Assembly: GCA_903916735.1 (NCBI GenBank) | Contig: CAIWXX010000065.1 | Coordinates: 1 to 46,306, forward strand | DNA from: an uncultured Acidobacteriota bacterium | Lineage (GTDB): Bacteria; Acidobacteriota; CAIWXX01 | Direction of reading: 5' to 3' | Length of the DNA: 46,306 nt | In this document: piece by piece, positions 15,147-22,470 of the stretch | How positions within the stretch are numbered: position 1 is the first letter of the stretch | Layout: each line of letters starts with the position of its first letter | Made by a program: the position numbers and the translations under genes | The notes under the pieces: generated by a model | What the model was told of the DNA's origin: nothing | Database searches by the model: none | What the model saw: only the letters and a program-made list of their open reading frames with translations

Positions 15147-17543
15147 ATGAAAGCATTGGTTATTGTCACTACCGTTCTCCTATTCTCCGGTAATATCTTA
15201 GGGCAGACGAGCGAGACGAAGAAGGCTCAGACTCAACCCTCAACCACCCCAACCACTCCGGCTCTCCAACCCTCTCCAGCATCGGCTCCTCCATCCGCTC
15301 CGCCTCCTCCCATCGCCACACCCGTCCCCGAACCGACATTCCCTGCCAATGTTCCGAAGATCACAGCCGGGTATCAGGAGAAAACCAAAGACACCGTCAT
15401 CGCGCGGAATTATGTTGATTTCACTTATGAAAAATATCGGATCCAATGCGACTTTCTCGAGTACAACATCCAAACGCAGGAAATAGATGCTCATGGAAAC
15501 GTAATCCTCGAAGAGCAAGGACAGCGGCTTGCGGGTGACAAATTTCACTTCAACCTCAAAACAAAGCGCGGCGTCATGTACGACGCAAGCGGGATGGCCC
15601 CGCCCGATTTGAATTTCACCGGCAAAGAGATCGAAAAATACGATGAGCTCAAATACAGATCGACGGGTAGCGTGTTCACATCCTGCACACAGCCAAATCC
15701 GCGATGGAAAATCAGTTCCACTAAAGCGGATATAGAAATGCACAATCACGTCACATTCAAGAATGCCGTTTTCAAAATTAAATCCATCCCGGTTTTTTAC
15801 CTTCCTTATATGCGCTATCCCATTCGCGACGATAACCGTGCGACGGGATTTCTTATCCCGAATTATGGGCACTCGACCCTCAAGGGCCAGATCATTGGAG
15901 AAGCTTTCTTCTGGGCCATCAACCGCAGCCAGGATGCGACTGTGGCCTATCGGTCATTTTCTGAAATTGGAAAAGGCCTGGAAGGAGAATATCGCTATTT
16001 CTTCTCCAACACAATTTACGGGCATATGAATTTGTTCAAGATACTGAACAAAGGAATTACTGAGACAACAATATCCAATAAGGATCAAGATGTAACCGGC
16101 ATTTATTTGCAGATCAATCATTCCCAAACTTTGCCATGGAATATTATCAATCAGACTGACATCGAGATAATGACCAGCAAGTCACTACAAAACATTTATA
16201 GCAGCAATTTTTATAGTAATGCCGATACCCGAAAAGTTTCGATGACGTCCTTCTCAAAAAGCAGTGGGTATGAAGCCGTTAATGTTCAATTACGGCATGA
16301 CTATGATTATTACGGCCTCAAACAAATATATATTAATACTGTGCATGGCAAGAAAAGATATAAATACGTTGAACAATCACAGGTCGCAGACTATTTGCCG
16401 ACCGTTGATTTCACTCACAACCAACAAAAGCTCGGTGCATCCCCATTTCTCTTTTCTGCAAAAGGATCCTTCATGGATTATGAAATCAACATGCAAGAAT
16501 ATAACACGCAATCCAAAATAACCACTGTCACGCCATTATATAAATTTAATAAACTGACATGGTCGCCAACAATAGCCCTTCCCATCACGGCCATCCCCTG
16601 GATCTCATTTAATCCTTCTTTCACATACTCCGGAGCTCGTTGGAATGACTCACTTGCCCTTGATAAGAATGGTCAACCAAAGACAGATAAAAATGGGAAT
16701 TATTTATATAGCGGCATTCCCCTTTTTCGAAATACATTCATTTCAAACATCTCAATATACGGCCCAAATATCAATCGTATCTTTTTGAGCCCTGGTTCAC
16801 ATTTTTCTAAGAAATGGAAACACTCAATAGAACCTCAATTGGATTTGGGCTATAATACGGCATTTAAGGACTATATACGTGTACCGTTGGGTGATCGGGA
16901 CGGATATGGTCCAATCTCGACCCAGAGAATCTCATATGTGATAACAAATACTCTTTGGGCCAAAAGGACTCTTTCTCCTGGCATGGATCCAAGCCCAGTT
17001 GACATATTGAGATGGGAGCTCAAGCAAACTTACGTGCCGAATGCTATTCCGAATACGGCTGTAAAATACCCAACAAAATTCTATCCGCTTGCCTCAACCT
17101 TAACTTTCCGATTAGCGCCTACGATCGATTTTTCATACAAAACAAATTTCAATATGGAATGGCGTTTTTTTTCGGACCACCAATTGTACGTCACTCTGAC
17201 TAAACTCAACTCGGTTGTCATTCAATCCGGGATCTCAATATCCAACGGCCAAAAGCCCGGAGATGATACAACCAAATACTTCACCGGCGGCGGCGTCGTC
17301 AACATCAACAGTTTAGGTATGCAATTAACCGGGCATTTCGCTTATAGCCCCGATGACTTAAAGAATAAGCTTCAGAATGCCGATTTCACTGTCAATAAAA
17401 ACTTCCAGTGCTGGGGCGCCGAGGTGTCATTTCAGCGATACAGACCTCAGGGCCTGGCTCAATACGATCAGTCATTCTATTTCACGCTTCACATCGGATC
17501 AATCGGGACTATCAGCCAGCGCGTCGGCGGCACGCAGTTCTAA
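15147..17543 (+). CDS. lptD: LPS-assembly outer-membrane protein LptD
   Basis: 798 residues. LptD, with lipoprotein LptE, inserts lipopolysaccharide into the outer leaflet. Signal peptide at 1-19. A Pro/Thr/Ala-rich linker (about 30-70) precedes the periplasmic OstA jellyroll (about 80-200), where strands such as VDFTYEKYRIQCDFLEY and IDAHGNVILEEQGQRLAGD match the family. The barrel entry region WKISSTKADIEMHNHVTFKNA, FYLPYMRYPI and ATGFLIPNYG is diagnostic. The remainder is a beta-barrel with alternating aromatic strands. Few cysteines are present, so the four-Cys disulfide pattern of E. coli is absent. The second half is visibly AT-richer than its neighbours. Confidence 0.9.
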   Translation: MKALVIVTTVLLFSGNILGQTSETKKAQTQPSTTPTTPALQPSPASAPPSAPPPPIATPVPEPTFPANVPKITAGYQEKTKDTVIARNYVDFTYEKYRIQCDFLEYNIQTQEIDAHGNVILEEQGQRLAGDKFHFNLKTKRGVMYDASGMAPPDLNFTGKEIEKYDELKYRSTGSVFTSCTQPNPRWKISSTKADIEMHNHVTFKNAVFKIKSIPVFYLPYMRYPIRDDNRATGFLIPNYGHSTLKGQIIGEAFFWAINRSQDATVAYRSFSEIGKGLEGEYRYFFSNTIYGHMNLFKILNKGITETTISNKDQDVTGIYLQINHSQTLPWNIINQTDIEIMTSKSLQNIYSSNFYSNADTRKVSMTSFSKSSGYEAVNVQLRHDYDYYGLKQIYINTVHGKKRYKYVEQSQVADYLPTVDFTHNQQKLGASPFLFSAKGSFMDYEINMQEYNTQSKITTVTPLYKFNKLTWSPTIALPITAIPWISFNPSFTYSGARWNDSLALDKNGQPKTDKNGNYLYSGIPLFRNTFISNISIYGPNINRIFLSPGSHFSKKWKHSIEPQLDLGYNTAFKDYIRVPLGDRDGYGPISTQRISYVITNTLWAKRTLSPGMDPSPVDILRWELKQTYVPNAIPNTAVKYPTKFYPLASTLTFRLAPTIDFSYKTNFNMEWRFFSDHQLYVTLTKLNSVVIQSGISISNGQKPGDDTTKYFTGGGVVNINSLGMQLTGHFAYSPDDLKNKLQNADFTVNKNFQCWGAEVSFQRYRPQGLAQYDQSFYFTLHIGSIGTISQRVGGTQF

Positions 17544-17759
17544 GGAATGGTCTTAAGTGAAAGGTTTGACATATATAGCATTCCAGGATCGCGCATTCAT
17601 CATATGTAACGCGGCCGCCGCGATATCCTTGATGATTTGGTTTCAATCGATTATACTTGATTGTTCCGTGGAGCTCAGTTTTGAAGACGGGGGGGATAAA
17701 GTGATCATCGACATCGCAAGTGCTTTGCGAACCATCTCTCCGCATATCCTCAATGGCTC

Positions 17760-17864
17760 ATGCCAATCAGAATCATCATATACGATGAATCGAGGATCGC
17801 GGTGGAATCGGTTTTGTCTCTGATTAGCGACGGACTGCGGTGGAAAAAGGATATTGAGACATGA
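17760..17864 (+). CDS. Possible 34-residue protein translationally coupled to the TlpA-like gene
   Basis: 34 codons from ATG at 17760; its TGA overlaps the ATG of the next gene (ATGA). The product is mixed basic/hydrophobic (starting MPIRIIIYDES, ending KKDIET) with no recognised domain. The 317-base gap after lptD otherwise has no clear gene, though a neighbouring frame ending near 17823 also reads smoothly, so a frameshifted short gene is possible. No good ribosome-binding site precedes it. Support is mainly the stop-start overlap. Confidence 0.25.
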   Translation: MPIRIIIYDESRIAVESVLSLISDGLRWKKDIET

Positions 17865-18427
17865 CGAGCTCATTCGAAAAATTTATTCGGTACCAATGGG
17901 TCAGCCTGCGAAAACGTGATCTGCTTATGTGCGCACTTTTAGGCTTGTGCATCATTCTCGCAACTGGTTGTCGATCATCGAAGCATTCGGCCGGCACAAG
18001 CAGCGACGTCAGTCCTGTTCCAGCCGTCACGGTGAAGGACCTGGAAGGCAACCCCCTCGCCCTCTCTTCTACGACCGGGAAAGTCGTCGTCATCAACTTT
18101 TGGGCCACCTGGTGCGGCCCGTGCCGGATGGAGATTCCCGATCTTGCTAAAATCCATTCGACATACAAGGATCAGGGACTTTTAATCCTGGGCTTCGCTG
18201 TCGATTCCGGTTCTGCAAATGAAATCGCGCGCGCGGCAAGGGGTTTCGGCATAACATACCCGGTATATATCGCAGACGATGTCCAGGCTCAGTTCAAAAC
18301 CGGTGAAATCCTGCCGGTGACATTCATTATTAATCGCAAGGGACGGATTGTTTCGAAGCTGATCGGATTGCAGGAACGGGAGCAATTCGAGAATGCTATT
18401 CTCCCTCTGTTGAAAGAGGCTGCATGA
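17861..18427 (+). CDS. TlpA/ResA-like thiol-disulfide oxidoreductase, membrane-anchored
   Basis: 188 residues. The hydrophobic segment at about 21-36 ends in ATGC, so Cys37 may be a lipidation site; an uncleaved anchor is the alternative. The thioredoxin fold runs from about 53, with active site W84-C85-G-P-C88 and the cis-Pro in LPVTFIINRKG. Such proteins reduce periplasmic disulfides, for instance in cytochrome c maturation; no ccm genes are present here to confirm that. AAAAGGA precedes the ATG. The gene overlaps the next start codon by 4 bases, so the two are probably translated together. Confidence 0.88.
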   Translation: MTSSFEKFIRYQWVSLRKRDLLMCALLGLCIILATGCRSSKHSAGTSSDVSPVPAVTVKDLEGNPLALSSTTGKVVVINFWATWCGPCRMEIPDLAKIHSTYKDQGLLILGFAVDSGSANEIARAARGFGITYPVYIADDVQAQFKTGEILPVTFIINRKGRIVSKLIGLQEREQFENAILPLLKEAA

Positions 18428-18957
18428 GCCGTCAGGGACTGGTCATTGTTTACACCGGAGATGGAAAAGGAAAAACGACGGCTGCACTTGGAATGGCCCT
18501 ACGCGCTGTAGGCTACAATTTCAAGAGCATCATGTTTCAATTCGTGAAAGGTGGTTGGCGTTCGGGCGAGCTTGCCGCCATGGAGCGACTGAAGCCGGAA
18601 TTCGAAATCCGCCCTTGTGGCAAGGGGTTCATTGGAATTGCCGGCGATAAACTCCTTGTCGAAGAGCACCAGAAAGCGGCCATCCAGGCGCTGGATGAGG
18701 TGCGTCGGGTCATCAGCAAAGGATCCTATGATATCGTCATCCTTGACGAGATTTTCATCGCACTCGGCCTGGGACTCATCACCGAGGAGCAGGTCCTGGA
18801 GTTGCTGGATGCGCGGCCGGAACCGCTTCACCTCGTGCTGACAGGCCGCGGTTGCCCTGCTTCCATTATTGAGCGTGCCGATGTCGTGACCGAAATGAAT
18901 GAAATCAAACACCCCTACCAGCAAGGCCGAATTGCTGAAATCGGAGTTGATTTCTAG
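18424..18957 (+). CDS. Cob(I)yrinic acid a,c-diamide adenosyltransferase (CobO/BtuR family)
   Basis: 177 residues. It transfers the adenosyl group of ATP to Co(I) corrinoid, making the coenzyme B12 form. The P-loop is G12-DGKGKT-T19, unusual in the family for binding ATP in reversed orientation; VKGGWRSGELAAM, DIVILDEIFIALGLGLI and LVLTGRG follow as expected, and EMNEIKHPYQQG closes the domain. Starts in the ATGA overlap with the TlpA-like gene. No other cobalamin genes are in the window, so corrinoid salvage rather than synthesis is possible. CobO versus BtuR cannot be told apart by sequence alone. Confidence 0.92.
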   Translation: MSRQGLVIVYTGDGKGKTTAALGMALRAVGYNFKSIMFQFVKGGWRSGELAAMERLKPEFEIRPCGKGFIGIAGDKLLVEEHQKAAIQALDEVRRVISKGSYDIVILDEIFIALGLGLITEEQVLELLDARPEPLHLVLTGRGCPASIIERADVVTEMNEIKHPYQQGRIAEIGVDF

Positions 18958-19298
18958 ACGGACCATTCGAGCGGAGTCTCAGCCGAAAAGAGATGTATCA
19001 ATAAGCGGCGACTAGGAAATCAAAACCTATTCACGACCAGGTCGCGTTTTCCCTTATGATTCTCATCCAGGCCCAAATTTCGTTGCCCCTGGATTCGGTC
19101 GCAGCGCCAGAATCGGGGGGGTTTCCAGGGTCTGACAATATCGGTTAGGTGAGAGGTCGGTCATCGCAAAAAAGGGTCCGGAGGCCGAGGATCGGAGGTG
19201 AGCGGTCTCCTCTGGATCACATCTCCTCTGCACATCCGCCGTGGCAAGAAGAAATGTGCCTCTTGCACAATTCTAGAGATGCTGGATTCAGAGTGTCC
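18958..19298. other. Intergenic stretch without a recognised gene
   Basis: About 340 bases after the adenosyltransferase gene. Short frames exist on both strands but none shows a recognisable domain together with a ribosome-binding site. A G-run near 19117 is the only visible oddity. Confidence 0.4.
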
Positions 19299-19327
19299 TT
19301 GACCTCTTTCTCACGCTGTCCTATATT
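19299..19327 (+). promoter_or_regulatory. Sigma-70-type promoter of the small secreted protein gene
   Basis: TTGACC (19299-19304), 17 bases, TATATT (19322-19327): a near-consensus housekeeping promoter. Transcription would start about 19334, giving a leader of about 65 bases before the ATG at 19401. Confidence 0.7.
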
Positions 19328-19400
19328 AACTGAGTGCAATGAGGCATTTCGATTGCCCATCATTCACACAATTTAGCTTTCCTTGGAAGGGGAGGGGAAA

Positions 19401-19856
19401 ATGAAAATGAGAATCGCGTTGATTCTTCCCGTTATCTTTGTATTCGCGGCATTCCTGACATTGTCGACTCAGGCTGCAATCTCGGGCAATGAGCTGGAAA
19501 TGGTCGCGACGCTGTCGCAGGCTCCTGCGAGTGTCGCCACACCATCCCCGCTCATCATGCAGGGACTGAAGAAAGTCGACTCCATCGATAACGAGGCGAT
19601 GCCTAGAGGCTGGGCCAAGGCTTATTTGAACATCCACGACTGGTGGTGCATCAGTGGGAGTGGAGTCGATGTGTGGATCAACAACCAATATCTTGGGATT
19701 TGCAGCCAAGGGCCGGGCCTCTATTACATCGCCAAGATTAAAAAGGGATACAAATACCAGCTTTACTGCAGGGATTCCGATGGTTCTCCATCCTGGAAAT
19801 CCAAGAAAACCACTGTGAACAGCGCAAAGATCACGTGGGGGATTTATTGCTACTAG
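19401..19856 (+). CDS. Small secreted protein of unknown function
   Basis: About 151 residues. Signal peptide (MKMRIALILPVIFVF through about residue 26). The mature part has a leader of about 50 residues, then a compact domain from about 62 with Trp-rich IHDWWCISGSGVDVWINNQYLG and several cysteines, which may form disulfides outside the cell. I recognise no family. The ATG at 19401 is chosen because GGAAGGGGAGGGG lies directly upstream; an earlier in-frame ATG at 19383 would lengthen the signal peptide with acidic residues. The gene has its own promoter and terminator and so is a single transcription unit. Confidence 0.7.
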   Translation: MKMRIALILPVIFVFAAFLTLSTQAAISGNELEMVATLSQAPASVATPSPLIMQGLKKVDSIDNEAMPRGWAKAYLNIHDWWCISGSGVDVWINNQYLGICSQGPGLYYIAKIKKGYKYQLYCRDSDGSPSWKSKKTTVNSAKITWGIYCY

Positions 19857-19880
19857 GCTGAGTTTTTATCGGGCGGCAAG

Positions 19881-19932
19881 AAGGGCTCCTCCTCCGATCG
19901 ATTGACTATTCGAGGGTGGAGGGGCTCTTTCT
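19881..19932 (+). terminator. Rho-independent terminator of the small secreted protein gene
   Basis: AAGGGCTCCTCCTCC pairs with GGTGGAGGGGCTCTT along 15 positions with one mismatch and two G-T pairs, and is followed by TCTTT. It starts 24 bases after the stop codon. Confidence 0.75.
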
Positions 19933-19955
19933 TTATTACCAGGGGCGGTTCCGAT

Positions 19956-20513
19956 TCAGGGCTTTGTTTGTGATGGTGTCCCATTTTCTGAAAATTCATC
20001 GCGCAACATGCCCATCAGGATCACGTCGTGATATACCCCATCACGGTAGAAAGCGTGGCGGCGGATTCCTTCCTTATGGAACCCGAGTTTCTCATATGAT
20101 CGGATACCGCGAGTGTTAAAATCGAAAACTTCAAGCTCCACCCGATGCAAATTCAATTCATGGAATGCAAACCGAAGGAGCAGGCGAGTCGCTTCAGAGC
20201 CATAGCCGCGTTCCCACTGGTTCTTCTCACCGATGAAGATGCCGAAAACCGCCGTACTGTTTTTCCAATCGATTCGGTTCAGGCCGCACGCGCCGATATG
20301 AAGCCATTCCTGAATGACCAGCGCTTCGATGGCAAAAGTGAAAGAATCTTTCAAATCGAGCTGAGCGTCGAGCCAGCGTTCTTCTTTCACTTTGGAAAGG
20401 GGTTCGAAGAGCATCAGGTAGCAGCGTACTTCAGGATCGTTCAGCCATCGCACATAGTCCGGAACATCATCACGCTCATTTGCGCGTAACCTGACTCGCT
20501 GCCCGATAAGCAT
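19956..20513 (-). CDS. RimJ/RimL-like N-acetyltransferase
   Basis: 185 residues, single GNAT domain. It opens LIGQRVRLRANERDDVPDYVRWLNDPEV, the usual start of the Acetyltransf_3 group that includes ribosomal-protein and antibiotic acetyltransferases. The acetyl-CoA site is QWERGYGSEATRLLLRFAF, and LHRVELEVFDFNTRGIRSYEKLGF is the diagnostic end of the fold. Substrate unknown. It lies 10 bases after accA on the same strand, so the two may be cotranscribed without sharing a pathway. Confidence 0.87.
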   Translation of the reverse strand: MLIGQRVRLRANERDDVPDYVRWLNDPEVRCYLMLFEPLSKVKEERWLDAQLDLKDSFTFAIEALVIQEWLHIGACGLNRIDWKNSTAVFGIFIGEKNQWERGYGSEATRLLLRFAFHELNLHRVELEVFDFNTRGIRSYEKLGFHKEGIRRHAFYRDGVYHDVILMGMLRDEFSENGTPSQTKP

Positions 20514-20523
20514 CTTTTGAAAA

Positions 20524-21480
20524 CTAACCTTCCAGGGCGAGAGTGAAGACGCCCATTTGACGGAACTTTGTATACCGCTCTTCGATGAGCTTCGCGGTCT
20601 TTAAGGATTTCAGTTTCTTCAAATTCTGGGCTATCGCTTCGCCGACCGTTGCTCCCATCGATCGAGAATCCGCGTGGGCTCCTCCGGGGGGTTCAGGGAG
20701 AACGCCATCGACGATACCGAGCTTGAGGAGTTTTTCTGATGTGAGGTGGAGTTTATCCGCGGCGGTCTCAGCCATGGATGCGTCTTTCCAGAGAATTGCG
20801 GCACATCCTTCAGGTGAGATAACCGAGTAGATTGCAAATTGGAGCATCAGCACACGATCTCCGACGCCGATCGCCAGCGCTCCGCCGCTGCCGCCTTCCC
20901 CGGTGACGATGACGATAATCGGTACACGAAGCCGGCTCATCTCGCGCAAATTCCGGGCGATCGCTTCCGCCTGACCCCGCTCTTCTGCTTCGATCCCCGG
21001 GAAAGCTCCAGGGGTATCGATTAAGCAGATCAGGGGGCGAGAAAATTTCTCGGCAAATTTCATGACCCTGAGAGCCTTGCGATAACCCTCCGGCTTCGGC
21101 TGTCCGAAGTTACGATACAGACGCTGCTTGACGTCACGGCCTTTCTGATGGCCGATGATGGCTACAGGTTCACCACGAAAGTAGGCCATGCCGGCAACGA
21201 TAGCCGGATCATCCGCAAAGCCGCGATCGCCATGAATTTCGGAAAACCCAGTAAAGAGCATCGAGATGTAATCAAGCGTGTAGGGACGGAAAGAATGACG
21301 GGCCAGTTGAACCACCTGCCAGGGCGACAGATTGGTGAAGATCTGGCTGGCCAGGATGTCATGCTTCCTGATGAGTTCTTCGACCAGCGAATCGGCTTCG
21401 GGTCCGCCGGTGCGAGCAGCGATGATCGCCTTGCGAATCGCGACCAGCTCTTCCTCGAATACCAACCCCTCAAATGCCAT
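20524..21480 (-). CDS. accA: Acetyl-CoA carboxylase carboxyltransferase subunit alpha
   Basis: 318 residues, the usual length. With AccD it transfers the carboxyl group from biotin to acetyl-CoA, giving malonyl-CoA for fatty-acid synthesis. Family marks: LARHSFRPYTLDYI, FTGFSEIHGDRGFADD, VAIIGHQKGRD, NFGQPKPEGYRKALR, and the oxyanion-hole stretch VTGEGGSGGALAIGVGDRVLM followed by YSVISPEGCAAILWKD. Everything needed is present. It stands apart from accD, which is not in this window. Confidence 0.97.
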   Translation of the reverse strand: MAFEGLVFEEELVAIRKAIIAARTGGPEADSLVEELIRKHDILASQIFTNLSPWQVVQLARHSFRPYTLDYISMLFTGFSEIHGDRGFADDPAIVAGMAYFRGEPVAIIGHQKGRDVKQRLYRNFGQPKPEGYRKALRVMKFAEKFSRPLICLIDTPGAFPGIEAEERGQAEAIARNLREMSRLRVPIIVIVTGEGGSGGALAIGVGDRVLMLQFAIYSVISPEGCAAILWKDASMAETAADKLHLTSEKLLKLGIVDGVLPEPPGGAHADSRSMGATVGEAIAQNLKKLKSLKTAKLIEERYTKFRQMGVFTLALEG

Positions 21481-21827
21481 TCTTCATGTCCTCTCTGGCA
21501 GTGGATTTATAGTACAAGTGGCTGATGCATGCAAACACCAAGAGAAGCACCATCAGGATAACGTCAAAGTCAAGCCGGCGTCTTATCGGGAAATTTTGAA
21601 TTTGTGACGTCCACGTAAAAAGGAAAACCTCAATCAAAACGCTTTCAGAAATTTTTATGTTTTGTTTTTCACTTTTTACTTCGCAAATTCAGCGCATTCT
21701 TGCCGACTTTGGCGTGGTCTTGGAAGGGCGCTGGATGCCATGAAGCTGCTGTAATGGCGTCCTGAATTCCTTGCCCGGCAGAGGCTCAAGCGCCGTGTGA
21801 CCTCCATCGCTCCACACATTTTGCATT
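21481..21827. other. Intergenic region between accA and the DUF4416 gene
   Basis: 347 bases containing an AT-rich block near 21640-21690 that could hold the accA promoter. A 45-codon minus-strand frame just after the DUF4416 gene has no ribosome-binding site and no recognised match. No stem-loop terminator was seen. Confidence 0.35.
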
Positions 21828-22382
21828 TTATTTCTCGGCATCCTGCCCTATGGCTCCTATCTGTCTCCGATAAATGCTCCGGATTTCCCGCAAAATCCCG
21901 ATATACTCCCGACTCTTATAGTCCGGGTAGGTCCAGGGCAATGGACGTGCGCCGCTTTTGGTAAAAAGCAGTTCTTGTTCGAGATAGATGCCGGAGGCTG
22001 CTGGGATGCGATGCTGGAAGTTTTTGGTCGATGCCAGGATGAATGAATGGAGGGTGAGGCAACCGGGATCGAGATTGACTCGACGTCGAACCATCGTGGT
22101 TCGTTCCGCCAGTTCTTCTTCGATCTCATTTGTCGAGACCTTGATGCGCGAAATCTCCACTGGAGCAATCAGATTCTGGAAGGAAACGAACACTCGACGC
22201 AGGCCCGCGCCCATCTCGTTATTGTAGTAATCCGTAAAATGAAAATCCAATGGCAGGCTGAGGTAATCAGCCGGGCCCGCGAGCGACTCAAGCCGCTCGA
22301 TGGCCGCGCATACGACGTCGATGTGACCTCCAAGTACACCGCAAACGAGTTTGACAAAAGCAAATGAACGTATCATCCCCAT
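21828..22382 (-). CDS. DUF4416 family protein
   Basis: About 184 residues. It resembles the uncharacterised DUF4416 family: a short start (IRSFAFVKLVCGVLGG), the FHFTDYYNNEMGAGLRRVFVSFQNLI segment, NLDPGCLTLHSFILASTKNFQHRI, and a C-terminal YPDYKSREYIGILREIRSIYR. Function is unknown; such genes occur in deep-branching anaerobes and have sometimes been described as GTP-binding, which I cannot support from motifs here. Start taken at ATG 22382 (ATG 22376 also possible). It is 88 bases after the DnaE-like gene, same strand. Confidence 0.7.
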   Translation of the reverse strand: MGMIRSFAFVKLVCGVLGGHIDVVCAAIERLESLAGPADYLSLPLDFHFTDYYNNEMGAGLRRVFVSFQNLIAPVEISRIKVSTNEIEEELAERTTMVRRRVNLDPGCLTLHSFILASTKNFQHRIPAASGIYLEQELLFTKSGARPLPWTYPDYKSREYIGILREIRSIYRRQIGAIGQDAEK

Positions 22383-22470
22383 GCTCTGAACTATAGCCAA
22401 GTGAAAAGAAAAAAGGCAAAAAGAAAGCACCTCGATTCAAGCATGGCTCACCCTCGATGTGTTAGGCCTA

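Noticed and set aside
21691-21826. 45-codon minus-strand frame after the DUF4416 gene
   Set aside because: No ribosome-binding site and no recognised match; composition not clearly coding.
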